Of a DNA stretch of 64,000 nt, positions 10,601 through 19,219 are shown one piece after another. Under the pieces are notes generated by a model. The model saw only the letters and a list, made by a program, of their open reading frames with translations. It was not told where the DNA came from and did no database searches. The position numbers and the translations under genes are program-made. The DNA lies in contig OZ245934.1 in assembly GCA_965230005.1 (NCBI GenBank), forward strand, positions 5,022,001-5,086,000, read 5' to 3'. How positions within the stretch are numbered: position 1 is the stretch's first letter; every line of letters begins with the position of its first letter. Source of the DNA: SZUA-309 sp965230005. GTDB taxonomy: Bacteria; Pseudomonadota; Gammaproteobacteria; Pseudomonadales; Azotimanducaceae.

Positions 10601-11235
10601 TCCGCGGAGACATCGGCTTCGGCGAGGGGACCATCTTCGATCCTGCCTTTGCGGCCGGTGTCGGTGATGTTCAGAACTACCTCGGTGCCTCCGCAGGCGC
10701 CAGTTTCAGCGGCATCAGCGGCGACGCGGCTTTTCTTGTCGGTCGGGTCTGCCCGACACCACCCGGGATCACGGACGTGCTGACGGCCCTCGATCCTGAC
10801 GTGGCCAGGTACATCACCCTGCCGGAGTCGGGTTTTGCCGGCGTTTATCTCCGCGGCGGGGCCAGCATTCCGCTCATCCCCGGCGGCTGTGCCCTGACCG
10901 TCGGCATACGCGCCGACTACGGTGCCTGGCTCCTTGCCGATGCACGGCCGGAATTTGGCGGTCTGGTGGGTGGTGGCGCCTACGGGGAGGTGGCCTGTAT
11001 CGCTTCCATTCGCGGCCAGGTGCGGCTGCTCGTGGAAGGGTCTCTGGACGGCGGCTTCCGTTTCGTCGGTGAGGGCTTTGGCGCTGCTGGCGCCGGTTTC
11101 TGTGAACCGGAAACCTGGACCTCGGTCCGGCGCAGCCGTCAGGACAGCTGGTGCGGCACCGGTGACGCCCAGTTCGGCGCTGAGTTCGACGGCGAGTGGG
11201 AAATCCTCGATCTGAAAGTGGACTCGGTGTTCTGA
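4696..11235 (+). CDS. Giant exported lipoprotein, gene 1 of four
   Basis: This is a 2179-aa protein of unknown function. A GTG start with a GGAGGG ribosome site is followed by an unusually long 35-40 residue N-region, a hydrophobic stretch and a lipobox ending VGGC (Cys51), so it should be lipid-anchored. Residues about 300-410 form a Calx-beta-like domain (ATEDEDYVGV, then AEGTETLTL). Around residues 1073-1088 lies CDGEDNDNDGVFDENC, a Cys-bracketed Asp-rich motif like the MopE-type metal-binding motif. Residues about 1250-1870 are strongly helical with heptad-like Leu/Ala patterns, probably coiled coil. The last 280 residues are Gly-rich and beta-like. It is translationally coupled (TGATG) to the next gene. 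No secretion or sortase signal is visible. I do not recognise the whole-protein family. Confidence 0.85.
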   Translation: MGSRHGRSAFSETGTAKGWCCRARARWHSPLSRLTAQVAQLLLLTFAVGGCVTEEEPVLEVSLAGTVEKGLFSSLSLTATPIDQTTGQRGDAIDAAIEGQSYSVAVPSNSVVLLEASGTFTSEADGGDVVLDQPLLALVETGESDEAANVNLATTIAATVALDATGDDAPITGAELVAANEQTATLLALPSGTDPTQLSFQNISPDSTVSDPNLQLLLFSTAVTASLSGDALYADGFGALLGPGLIDDENLPGELLSSLNGLPAGALYDLAVANSGLQLPALELLENEVIVCNDSGCEFLPQAAPVVALGIPIVFEALGEVVVNVNLGQTPTVPVSVQVVSADGSATEDEDYVGVETSIEIPAGTFTSQLRIPLVVDSVAEGTETLTLAVSTETAGWSVLAPTVGVSVRDGAPSGLDGQNTAGLAVSAACLKQTGIAGTLDAADCLPLDGLEGFPAGPGTAALVEIVLDGGCTGTGACPQAGLNWLVDWFLVEGDVSGASLAELSLGASVYPGVGLTEADFRQTLLVSLARVEIGGFVSRARSAGNDLRLEARLVGDPGDRLAAALPALVAVPNEVVLGGQTLTLDRVDGVTESSSCPTGSVKVTGRFQLDPEFPDAFKELLAPTGSLCLPFASGVGGPSPVAAGSLDLAGAIVPLPETLSVLSEITSPATFNGVGDFPRFLFIPDGPTSPTSNRLLFREGWPFGFLVSGAVLDDAGIQLAYSDMLPFQQVDYSALDPRANGERFGNDALYDGVKGRSGALLLRDGELSGVVDVAAGTGNTAFPRANVSWAAFAQSIEGSALQPVEDVTLEYSLTQSAACRDPDCAADAPIRYRALTNTLRLDGSGYGAGFGTISLAQVPAWGARSTGDLAFSRPSDLNADAPVGLALAGFRVPADVQPAAGLLAHVERSADEIVVHYGGSEAYLDGNYLPTGLSVGPELYRDPAGNGQPDVRFGQDLTGRPLVIDNEAEVISLAGSVGNKYVIRNAGVTGVFNAAPAALAGAVTYGGYPLALDRFAVRLTDNRLDTYNWVDGSLSFNGDLGGPGGETFYFSNLVLNCAARLGGMTLAFERCDGEDNDNDGVFDENCGIGLASWQADANVFAAGFSSARQCVAADQQFTLHHDLDFIALDRPLPFRTRWTPAGSLAEGAARQVRAVRVDERPGISNSSFSVLPGSLELAVDAVGAAPDGRYGWLDLENSFVAVPFWDALSAKVRVANSASDRADVTLMAPGDAIENRTPQRNVDLQQQLLMDSVNLSASYSWGTSGFGFKLPVYYQPWQADTAIEQQSRFLGRGLTEDLLVLDVNQGINFIEPRRTRLSFGASANIAELKAATFSVDLNDPRSLRKVDDLLEELGVVDGPVLEPTLGAIQGAMVDVNELGNRGLEDLIRLGLEGSVRELGAVGADLAPNGQDPFVTISDGLARAKVYPQQVRATLEETLLTPLTAVQTEVRAVLRSSLSDVRNDILNASSPAELAAARASVAARRAEVQALEARLIAIYNGSAGNFTQVNELVTEVRGPLEDIDGAISAAQLALQQAVGFSSSICSNGFASGAEIEGYIGQAVRRFLAIRQVLELTSRTDLLLPIAELLADDPALAVQLRDSERRLRTTAEELTLFLNDAEAAVRGQVCAEDLANVLAPATQQLETLRGQSTSILSGLSAVELRLEQTAEGLQPALEALRRPLGTVDEALVFAEFALAEGRGGAELVGGIDAFLAETTENLFYRINLLVDTTDDPNLADLADALDQLVAAVVRPQLDELFDFVLQDVEGQLAGAYFSPEELRRLLVSQIMGSAPIQDLRRDMNVHFEELQSRVNELLLALLGQINLGVRTLVAGVESELNDLIDDALAPVRGLPLESVSADGFAVIAGDELERLHLGAEWVLAASASEQDPTTFGAALDIVRWGAQNGATGCGAGVSESRLDASISAFGMPMDIVGSSVTMEQLLLGFTLAPGTSTPFIPRGVFGGIAIRGDIGFGEGTIFDPAFAAGVGDVQNYLGASAGASFSGISGDAAFLVGRVCPTPPGITDVLTALDPDVARYITLPESGFAGVYLRGGASIPLIPGGCALTVGIRADYGAWLLADARPEFGGLVGGGAYGEVACIASIRGQVRLLVEGSLDGGFRFVGEGFGAAGAGFCEPETWTSVRRSRQDSWCGTGDAQFGAEFDGEWEILDLKVDSVF

Positions 11236-14200
11236 TGAAACACACGCTGAAACATCTGATTTTCACTGCCCTGCTGGCGGCGACCGCACTCCAGGCAGAA
11301 GAGGGGCGTTTCTATTTTGTGGGGTCCGTCGCACCCCTCGGATCCATGACTGCAAACGGCCAGAGTGAACTCGGCGTCTACCTGCGCTGGGATGTGCTCG
11401 ACGGAGCCCTGCCTGTCGACCTCGACGAGCTGCGCCTGGAACGGATAGCCAGCGACAGCAGTCGCACCGTGCTCCTCGATGTCACCAAAGGGAGCGTGCT
11501 CAGCGAAGGTGAGATCGCCGCCCTCTACCAGGGCCCTGCGCAGTCCCGGCGTCTGCAGGAAACCCTGCTCGGGTTGCGGGAGCGGGCGGCGGCCGCGAAC
11601 CGCAGCTTTACGGCTGCCGAATTCCCGGGCGAGTTGCGAGCAGCCCTGGTTGACCCCGGTTGGACCTTTTTCGGCACGCGCACGGACTTCAACGTCGCCC
11701 GGGCGTTGAATCGGGGGTATCTCGATCGACCCGCACCCGGCGTCTACGACTACGAACTGATCGGCGTCAATCGTACCGATGCACTCGAGGCCCGCCTTGG
11801 CCTGGTGCGCATCGACAGCAGAGTGCCGAGTCAGCCGCTTGGCGCCGCGTCCGACAGCTTCCAGCAGATCATCAGCACGGAGTTCCGCTGCGATCTGCCG
11901 GAGTCCGGCAAGGACCACTACTCCGTTTCTTTGAGCTGGGGAGCACCTGGCACCGGTAATCCGGCTGACGCCCTGGCCAGTCAGGTCTATCTGGTTGGCT
12001 TTGATCTGTATCGGACCGTGGACAACCTGGCACCGAGCGTCGACGCGGAGTCTGCACGGCAGGACATTGCCGCGCTGGCTCGAGCGGCGGACTTCGATGG
12101 ACGTGGTCAGCCGGTGCTGCCGGGCCTCGAGAAGGTCAATCGCACGCTGATCAGCGAATCGGGCGGCACGGCCGCCGCGCCGAAGTGGCTGGAAACGGCA
12201 GCCGACCTCGCGCGCCGTGGTCTCGAGCCCGGCGATCGCCGTGCCTACTATCTGGTCGCCAGAGACTTTACGGGTAACTACGGCCCGACGGAGACGGCCA
12301 TTGTGACGGTGCCGAATCTGGTGCGCCCCGCCACACCAGGACCGTTGCGAACGTTCATCGACGAAACGAACGGACCGGTGAGCGGTGGCTTCGGTGAGAA
12401 TCTGACCCTCAGCTGGGATGCGGTAAACCTTGCGAACTACGTTGCCGCGTATGGCTCTACCCGACGCTTCTGCAACCAGCCGGAAGCCATCAGCACCGGG
12501 TTTCTCGAGTTCGTTGGCCTCACCGAGAGCTGTGATGACGATCCCCGGCGCAGCGTTGCGCTGACTGTCGAAGACTACCTCGTCTATCGTTTCCCCGATT
12601 TCGAGACGGCTGAACGCTTCAAAGACAGTGATGGGGACGGTATCGCGGACAGCGATGAGCCGACAGAAACCCGCTGCAACTTCAGACAGTTTCCGAGCGG
12701 CAAATCTCGCTATCTGCTGAACGCCGGTGACCTGCCTGGCTCCGTTGATGCGGATGATCCGAACGTTCGGCTCGAGCCTCGCACCTTGCCCTCGGGTCGG
12801 GAAGTGCTCTGGTTCCAGGACCGCACGCCCACCGGTACGACGGAACAGGTCTACTGGTATCGGGTGGCCGCGCGGACGCCGGATGGCCGGTTGAGTTTCC
12901 TCAGCGCCCCGCAGCGGGCGCTGGTTCCTGATCGGGAGCTTCCAGCGGCGCCAACCGTTTCCATGGAGCGCACGGCTCAGGTGCCGACGGGCTGCGAAAT
13001 TGTCAACGCCGGTGCGAGTACGGTACCGCGCCTTACGGATCGCCTCGACTTCAGCGCATTTACCGTCGGCTGCGACACGGCCCAGGTGGTTTTTGACGAG
13101 AAGACCGCCTATCTGGACAGCTGTGCCGCCCTTGATGCCCTCTGCGGTGACGATGCTCTGACTCTCGACTATCCGGCCGGTCCGAAGGTGGGTCCTGCGG
13201 GTTGCGAGATCCCCGTGGACGACAGTTTCTGCGGCAATTTCGAGCTGGCGCTCGAGCCCACGACCGGCGAAGGGCAGGTGCCCGTGGCCGTCGGACAATT
13301 GGTGGGTGCACCGCTGGTCCTGGCGGCGGAGACCCTCGAGCCGAACACCTGCGTGAGCATGGTGGTCACCGTCAACGACGATCTGGTGCGCATCAGCGAC
13401 AGCTGCGAAGCCGGTGAGCCGCGCGCGGTGGTCGAAATTCCAGCAGGGTTCGTCTGCGGCTACGCCGTCGCCCGTGATGAGAACAACAACATTTCGACGG
13501 CCACGCATTTTCCCTGCGTGCTGATTCAGCAGGATCTGCCGCCACCGGCGCCGCCGCAGATCGTTGCCTTCGAGGTCACGCCAACGGAGGCGGCCTTCCG
13601 CTGGCGCCTGCCACCGGAACCGCTGGCCGCAACGCTCGGTGAGCTCGACTGGCAGGCGCCTGATGGTTCTTCCAATCGCCGTTTGCTGAGTCTTCCGGCG
13701 GTGGTTGAAGATCCGGAGCGACCGCTGGCGGAGAGCGTTGCCGTGACCGCGTTGACCGGCCCGCTGGATCGCTGGTGTCTGCGCCTGCGTTCCGTCGCCG
13801 CAGCCCGTGAAGACGGGTCTGCGGAGCTTTCAGAATGGTCGCCGCGCCGCTGCTACGTGCGCCGCGCCGATGGGGTGGCGGTGCCTGAGTATCTCCCCTG
13901 GCCGGAGGTGCCCGGACCGGTGGCGGGTCCGGCGCTCGAGGCAACGCCACTCAACACCTTCGTGCTCGGGCTGCTACCGGTGCTCGCCATCGATCTCGTG
14001 GAGATTTCGGGACTCACGCAGTGTGTGCTTGCTCAGGAAAGGGGACTCACCGGCTTTCCGCAGGCCTTCGATGTCGACTGCACGGACGTGGGCCGCGCTC
14101 AGGCCGAAGTTGCGCTGGCGCCGGCCGTTGGTTTCCTCGCTTACCGGCAGCGGCGGAGTGGTGACGGCAGTCTCGGTGACTGGGTGCAGGTCGCGCCACT

Positions 14201-14468
14201 CATCGAGTTTGCGCACTGGGATCCGCTTTCGTTGCCAACGTCGCCCTTTAAACGTGCTCTTACGGCGCGTCTGAACGACCCCTATCTGGAACTCACTCCC
14301 CTCGAGGGATCGGGGAGCCGTTGGGCTTTTCGCTTCATCGACCGCTATCCCTATGAGTTTCTTCTCCCGGGAACGACGACGGCCTACCGCTATCAGCTGA
14401 TTTACTTCGATGAAGCTCATCGTCCTGTGACCTCGCGCATGACGGATTGGATAGAGGCGGGCTCATGA
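11235..14468 (+). CDS. Large exported protein, gene 2 of four
   Basis: This is a 1077-aa protein of unknown function. The ATG at 11235 shares a base with the stop of gene 1 (TGATG) and leads directly into a Sec signal (MKHTLKHLIFTALLAA, cleavage after ALQA). An in-frame start 13 codons earlier would spoil the signal peptide, so I reject it. The mature part is beta-rich, with fibronectin-III-like segments (for example YSVSLSWGAPG near residue 230 and LTLSWDAVNLANY near 391) and one thrombospondin-type-3 calcium motif DSDGDGIADSDEP at about 464-476. Several Cys residues suggest disulphides. It has no lipobox or transmembrane segment besides the signal, so it is probably periplasmic or extracellular. 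It overlaps gene 3 by ATGA. Confidence 0.83.
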   Translation: MKHTLKHLIFTALLAATALQAEEGRFYFVGSVAPLGSMTANGQSELGVYLRWDVLDGALPVDLDELRLERIASDSSRTVLLDVTKGSVLSEGEIAALYQGPAQSRRLQETLLGLRERAAAANRSFTAAEFPGELRAALVDPGWTFFGTRTDFNVARALNRGYLDRPAPGVYDYELIGVNRTDALEARLGLVRIDSRVPSQPLGAASDSFQQIISTEFRCDLPESGKDHYSVSLSWGAPGTGNPADALASQVYLVGFDLYRTVDNLAPSVDAESARQDIAALARAADFDGRGQPVLPGLEKVNRTLISESGGTAAAPKWLETAADLARRGLEPGDRRAYYLVARDFTGNYGPTETAIVTVPNLVRPATPGPLRTFIDETNGPVSGGFGENLTLSWDAVNLANYVAAYGSTRRFCNQPEAISTGFLEFVGLTESCDDDPRRSVALTVEDYLVYRFPDFETAERFKDSDGDGIADSDEPTETRCNFRQFPSGKSRYLLNAGDLPGSVDADDPNVRLEPRTLPSGREVLWFQDRTPTGTTEQVYWYRVAARTPDGRLSFLSAPQRALVPDRELPAAPTVSMERTAQVPTGCEIVNAGASTVPRLTDRLDFSAFTVGCDTAQVVFDEKTAYLDSCAALDALCGDDALTLDYPAGPKVGPAGCEIPVDDSFCGNFELALEPTTGEGQVPVAVGQLVGAPLVLAAETLEPNTCVSMVVTVNDDLVRISDSCEAGEPRAVVEIPAGFVCGYAVARDENNNISTATHFPCVLIQQDLPPPAPPQIVAFEVTPTEAAFRWRLPPEPLAATLGELDWQAPDGSSNRRLLSLPAVVEDPERPLAESVAVTALTGPLDRWCLRLRSVAAAREDGSAELSEWSPRRCYVRRADGVAVPEYLPWPEVPGPVAGPALEATPLNTFVLGLLPVLAIDLVEISGLTQCVLAQERGLTGFPQAFDVDCTDVGRAQAEVALAPAVGFLAYRQRRSGDGSLGDWVQVAPLIEFAHWDPLSLPTSPFKRALTARLNDPYLELTPLEGSGSRWAFRFIDRYPYEFLLPGTTTAYRYQLIYFDEAHRPVTSRMTDWIEAGS

Positions 14469-17400
14469 GCATGCTGCGGCGGCATAGGTTCGACGTGTTG
14501 CGCTGCGGCGTCGGCGGGCTGCTGCTGCTGGCCGCCCTGGGCAGCCACGCCGCAAGCCCGTTCTTTGCGGGAACGACCGCCGATCTCTGGGTCGTCGACG
14601 CGGAGGGGCGCATCACCGGCTACAACTTCGATGCCTGGCTCGACAGCTATCTCGACGGTGGAAGTCCGCGGGTGGCACCGGGCCCCGGCGGCTTCGTGTT
14701 CGTCAATCAGCTGCCCGGCGGCTCGAGTCCGCTGGCACCGGGGCAACCGGTGGTTTCCTTCGCCGGCCTCGGTGAGGGGCTCGCCAGCGGCGAGCCGCCG
14801 GCGATCCTCGACGTCGACCCCGCAGGCGGCAGCTACGAAGGCACCCTTGCCGTTCGCATTCTTGTCAGTGAAGAACGGCTGCTGACCGGGGCTGTACGCC
14901 TGAGCTGGCAGCTCGGCGCCGAGGCACCGGAGGTGCGTAATCTCAGTGCCAGTAACCTCACCGTGGATACGGTCCAGAACGGTTTCTACGTGGAGCGGCT
15001 CTATGTCGTTCAGGACGGCGAGGTCGATCTGACGGTGACGCTTGAAACTGCGACCGGCTCGCCCCTCGCCAATACGACCCGACGTTACACGATTACGGCC
15101 GGTGCCGACGGTTTCCGCCGCGATAGCGACGGCGACGGCCTGCCTGATCTCCTCGAGGCAGAGCTGGGACTCGATCCTTTCGATGGTGATGACTGGCGTA
15201 CGGACCTGGACGGTGATGGTTGGAGTGAGTTCGATGAGTGGCTGCGCCTGCTCTGTCTCGATACCTCCCTGCAGCCAACCGCGACGGGCAGCTGCGTCGA
15301 TGCGGACGGGCTGCCCCTCGATACGGACCTGGATGGCTGGAGTGACTTCGACGAACAGCTGCGCCGCACCAACCCTGCAGATCCGGAACCGAACCTCACG
15401 CCCACGGAAGGCGAAGCGCTGGAGAGCCTGTCCTTCCGGGAGCGAGTGCTGCGTTACAAGGACCATCCGGCGGCCAGCTGGCTCTATGGCTCCGAGCGGC
15501 TGCTCGGCGGCGTGCTATCCGCTAGCGGGACTGACGCCAGCTGGGCAGAGGTGCAGGCGGCGACGCTGGCCGGTGCCCTGGTCTATGACACGAGAGCGCT
15601 GCTGCAGACCGGGGAGCTGGATGCTGCGCAGCTGGGCGCCGATGCGATCGCCGATCGCCTGCAGTGGACGTTTGCTCAGGCACGACTCGCCGGCGATGCA
15701 TTCCCCGACATCCGGATTCCTGCAAGTGAATCCGTCGTGCTCGCAGCCGGTCTCGAGTCGGAGAACAGCACCCGCCTCGACAAGGTCTGGTTCCAGGCGC
15801 TCCCGGATCACACCCCATTGACCTTCCAGGAGAGCGGTGCGGCCGCCAGCTGGACGACCCTCGATGAATGGCGCGCAGACTTTATTGCTTACCTCGCGGC
15901 CAACCTGGTGCGCACCGAGACAGCCGCGGTCGATGCGACCAGCACAGGCGCGGTTGCGGTTCTGGAAGCGGCACTTGCGGAGGAAAGCCGCCTGGCGGGT
16001 GGGCCGCCGGTGCTGCTGGGCGGTGATCTGCTGCCGCCGCCGGAAAACCTCGCGGCTGAACTGACCGCCGAGCTCTCCCAGCGCTTCGCTCTGTCTTACA
16101 GCCTCGATGCGGCGTACGACCGAGTGCGGACCGCGCTGGCAGTGGGACAGCCGCTCGAGGCGCTGGGCAACTGGATTGACGACGTTCGCGGGGCAACGCC
16201 GGCTGCCATCCGCTCCGACTTGAACCTCCTGCGCAGTTTTCAGCGCAGCTTCGACGCCGAGTGCTTTCTCTCGGATGCAGCGCGGGCAGACCTGGCGGCT
16301 GATGCAGCGGCGCAGGCGGCCTTCGATGCCCGGTGCCCCATCTCTTATACGGAGCCGGAGCTGCTTGCGCTCCTTGAAGCCGATGCGGAGCGTCGCTATC
16401 AGGCACGACTGCTGCTGCTGCCCGGCGCGGCTGCAGCGCTGGTGCTGGACGGCACGCTCACTTCCGGCGCTGCGGATTCCGATGGTGACACCCTCGACAA
16501 CGTCGCTGAGCTCGCGATCCCACTGTTTCGTGCAACGCTACCCTGGCTCCCCGACAGCGATGGAGACTCGCTCGCCGACGCCATCGACGAATGCGGCACC
16601 GACCCGCTGAACGCCTGCGCGGTGCAACCCGTGTTGCCACTGCTTTTCGTCGATGCCGACGCGACCGTCGCAGAGCCTGCCTCAGGGGAGGCCTTCGCGC
16701 TCGTTGGCGTGCAACTCTCCCGGGCTTCTGAGGACCCTGTGACGATCGGCTATGAGGCCGTTGCTGGTGCCGGCGCAGAAGCGGGTAGCGACTTCGGCAA
16801 CGTGATTGGTGAAATCACCCTGCAACCCGGTGAACGTATCGGTCTCATCCGCATTCCGGTGTTTGCCGATGCGGAAAACGAGGCGGACGAGAGCTTCCAG
16901 CTCGTACTCACGGGGTTGACCAACGCCCGGCTTGGGGACGACGGACTGGCGCTGGTCACCGTGAACGACACGCCGCCGACCCGGCTGCCACCGGATGCCG
17001 TACTTCTTGCGGAGCTCCAGTTTGCGGGTGTGGGTGAACCGGTCACTCTGGATGCATCGCTCAGTACCGATCCGCAGGAAGAGACGCTCAGTTTCTTCTG
17101 GGTGCAAACGGATGCAACGGGCATTGCGATCAGCATCAGCAACGCCACGGCTGCCGTGGCCGGCATCGAGGTCCCGCTCGTGGCCGAGCCGACGGTCTTC
17201 ACCTTCGAGGTCACAGTGACCAACGAGTCCGGTCTCAGCGATAGTGCGGTTGCGGCGGTGCAGGTCACTCCAGACGATCAGCCGCCCGTCGTCAGCGGTC
17301 CGCTGTTCTTGACGGCGGTAAGTCCCGCGCCCCAGCCGGTGCCTGCGGCGGACATTCTTGCGCAGGTCACTGATCCCGAGGGTGGCGAGCTTACTCTGGT

Positions 17401-19219
17401 CAGCGCCCAGGTTTCTGCCGGAGGTACGGTTGAGCTGACGGCTGACGGCATCGTTGTTACGCCCCCGGCCGATCCGGCCCTGATCACGATCAACGAAGGC
17501 GCGCTCGAGCGCTGGGTGCCCATGGCCTTTGACGGCGCGCTCATTGCAGAAGGTGAAGGCAGCGGCCTGGTGGCGGATCAGGTCTCCGCCGGCAGCATCT
17601 CCGGCGGCTACAGCGGCACCGTGGTGCAGACTTTCACCCCCGAAGCCGATGATCTGGCCGGGCTGGATGTCTATCTGAGTGGTACGGCGGCCTTTTTCTC
17701 CGACGTCCGCTTGAAGGTCTGGGCGGGACCGCTGCGCTCGGGTGCACCGCTGGTGGATGTCGCCGTTTCCGATGCGCCCGCGCGGAGCGTCGTTGAGTTC
17801 CGGTTCCCGCCCGTCTCCGTGAATCCCGGCGAGACCTACTACCTGGAACTCTTCCAGAACAATCTCACCTGGGGCGCGATCATTCCTGGCGCTTATGGCG
17901 GCGGTGCCGTGATCGAAGGGGGCGGCAATCTCTTTGGCGGCGGGGCGGATGTGCAGTTCGTCACCTACACGAGCAACACCGTACCCCGACAGCTCGTGCG
18001 GATCCTGGCTGATGGCCAGCTGCAGCGATTGCCCGTGCTGCCGCTCACGGGACGCCAGCTCGAAGCCCTGGTTGCCTCGCCCTTCGAGGAGCTTGCCTAT
18101 GCGGTGTTGGGTGGCGACGGGGCCAACGACGTGCTGCAGATCGATCTGGATACGGTCCGTACCGCGTTGGTTACCGGTGATAACCGCCGGTCGGTGGTCG
18201 ATCCGCGCACAGGCGATCTCTACAGCTGTGATGCGGGCAGCTGGCGGCGTATCGACCGCCTGGATCTCACAACCAGCGCGACTGGCATCCCTTGTGAGGA
18301 TTCATCGAACCTGATGGCGACCATTGTCGGCACCAGCACCTGTCTCGCTCAGGAAACGCTGCTGGCCTGCACCAATGCCGCCGGCACGCTCGAAGCCGTG
18401 GACGCCTACCCTGGTGGCCAGATCATGGGCTTCAGCCCCATCGGCTTTCGCGGCGAACAGGGTGCGCTCATGTTCGTAGCCAATGCGGATGCCGCCACGA
18501 ATCTCGAGTACCACACCTACGTGCTCAAACCCTTTGCAGCACCGGTGCTGCAGCTGGTCTGGTCCGAGGGTGAACGTTATCTGCCGCCGACGCTGCCTTA
18601 TCAGGGCGGCGTGCTGATCTTCTACACGATCGGCAGTTCCACTCGCCCCTTCCTCTACTCGGAGCCCGGCGGCGTACCGCAGATCGCGGCCACACCGATC
18701 CCGGCGGTGGCCACCGTGCCAGGCGTCTCCGGTGGTGTGGGCCGCCGCGACGGGACAATCATCCGCCAGCGCCAGGATATGAGTAACGAGCTGCTCATCG
18801 GCCGTATTCTGGAAAGCGTCAACCCGCAGACCGGCGCCGTGACAGAGCTGGCGAGAACGTCGACGCCTTTTAATGCCGGCGTGCCTTTCGATCTCTACAG
18901 CGACTTCGAATTCGAAGATCTCTATCTGCAGGGTGAAGGCAGTCGCAGCGGTGTCTGCACCTTGCAGCGCCTGGAAGACGTCGATAACAGTCTGACCACG
19001 GTGGTCGCAGACATCCGCTGTGCGTCGCCGGTGCAAAGGGACTTCAGTTTCTACGTGGAACAGGGCGGCTTTGACGGTGAAGCGCTGCGGCTCGTCAACT
19101 TCAGCCTCACCGGTGGCATTGGAGATGTCACCGTCTTCGTGACAGTCGAGGATCCGGCCGGTAACCGGGTCGTCGTGCCCGTCATCCTCTTCCTGGCGTA
19201 CTCGGACGGAGGCCTCTGA
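14465..19219 (+). CDS. Giant exported protein with calcium-type repeats, gene 3 of four
   Basis: This is a 1584-aa protein of unknown function. The ATG at 14465 forms an ATGA overlap with gene 2 and opens a signal peptide (GLLLLAALGSHAA). Thrombospondin-type-3 motifs occur at about 220-235 (DSDGDGLPDLLE), 246-258 (DLDGDGWSEFDEW), 286-298, 671-679 and 697-710 (DSDGDSLADAIDECG). A Calx-beta-like domain covers about 726-836 (ENEADESFQLVL) and a PKD-like domain about 845-936. Residues 1060-1140 resemble a jelly-roll segment (YYLELFQNN). The C-terminal third has repeated beta segments that could form a propeller. It ends with a TGATG junction to gene 4. The architecture suggests an extended calcium-stabilised surface or matrix protein, which is inference. 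Confidence 0.84.
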   Translation: MSMLRRHRFDVLRCGVGGLLLLAALGSHAASPFFAGTTADLWVVDAEGRITGYNFDAWLDSYLDGGSPRVAPGPGGFVFVNQLPGGSSPLAPGQPVVSFAGLGEGLASGEPPAILDVDPAGGSYEGTLAVRILVSEERLLTGAVRLSWQLGAEAPEVRNLSASNLTVDTVQNGFYVERLYVVQDGEVDLTVTLETATGSPLANTTRRYTITAGADGFRRDSDGDGLPDLLEAELGLDPFDGDDWRTDLDGDGWSEFDEWLRLLCLDTSLQPTATGSCVDADGLPLDTDLDGWSDFDEQLRRTNPADPEPNLTPTEGEALESLSFRERVLRYKDHPAASWLYGSERLLGGVLSASGTDASWAEVQAATLAGALVYDTRALLQTGELDAAQLGADAIADRLQWTFAQARLAGDAFPDIRIPASESVVLAAGLESENSTRLDKVWFQALPDHTPLTFQESGAAASWTTLDEWRADFIAYLAANLVRTETAAVDATSTGAVAVLEAALAEESRLAGGPPVLLGGDLLPPPENLAAELTAELSQRFALSYSLDAAYDRVRTALAVGQPLEALGNWIDDVRGATPAAIRSDLNLLRSFQRSFDAECFLSDAARADLAADAAAQAAFDARCPISYTEPELLALLEADAERRYQARLLLLPGAAAALVLDGTLTSGAADSDGDTLDNVAELAIPLFRATLPWLPDSDGDSLADAIDECGTDPLNACAVQPVLPLLFVDADATVAEPASGEAFALVGVQLSRASEDPVTIGYEAVAGAGAEAGSDFGNVIGEITLQPGERIGLIRIPVFADAENEADESFQLVLTGLTNARLGDDGLALVTVNDTPPTRLPPDAVLLAELQFAGVGEPVTLDASLSTDPQEETLSFFWVQTDATGIAISISNATAAVAGIEVPLVAEPTVFTFEVTVTNESGLSDSAVAAVQVTPDDQPPVVSGPLFLTAVSPAPQPVPAADILAQVTDPEGGELTLVSAQVSAGGTVELTADGIVVTPPADPALITINEGALERWVPMAFDGALIAEGEGSGLVADQVSAGSISGGYSGTVVQTFTPEADDLAGLDVYLSGTAAFFSDVRLKVWAGPLRSGAPLVDVAVSDAPARSVVEFRFPPVSVNPGETYYLELFQNNLTWGAIIPGAYGGGAVIEGGGNLFGGGADVQFVTYTSNTVPRQLVRILADGQLQRLPVLPLTGRQLEALVASPFEELAYAVLGGDGANDVLQIDLDTVRTALVTGDNRRSVVDPRTGDLYSCDAGSWRRIDRLDLTTSATGIPCEDSSNLMATIVGTSTCLAQETLLACTNAAGTLEAVDAYPGGQIMGFSPIGFRGEQGALMFVANADAATNLEYHTYVLKPFAAPVLQLVWSEGERYLPPTLPYQGGVLIFYTIGSSTRPFLYSEPGGVPQIAATPIPAVATVPGVSGGVGRRDGTIIRQRQDMSNELLIGRILESVNPQTGAVTELARTSTPFNAGVPFDLYSDFEFEDLYLQGEGSRSGVCTLQRLEDVDNSLTTVVADIRCASPVQRDFSFYVEQGGFDGEALRLVNFSLTGGIGDVTVFVTVEDPAGNRVVVPVILFLAYSDGGL

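Noticed and set aside
11139..13508. A 789-codon open frame on the minus strand opposite giant genes 1 and 2
   Set aside because: It lies wholly opposite a better supported coding frame with a signal peptide and coupled start. Its translation has no domain, and long antisense frames are expected in DNA this GC-rich.
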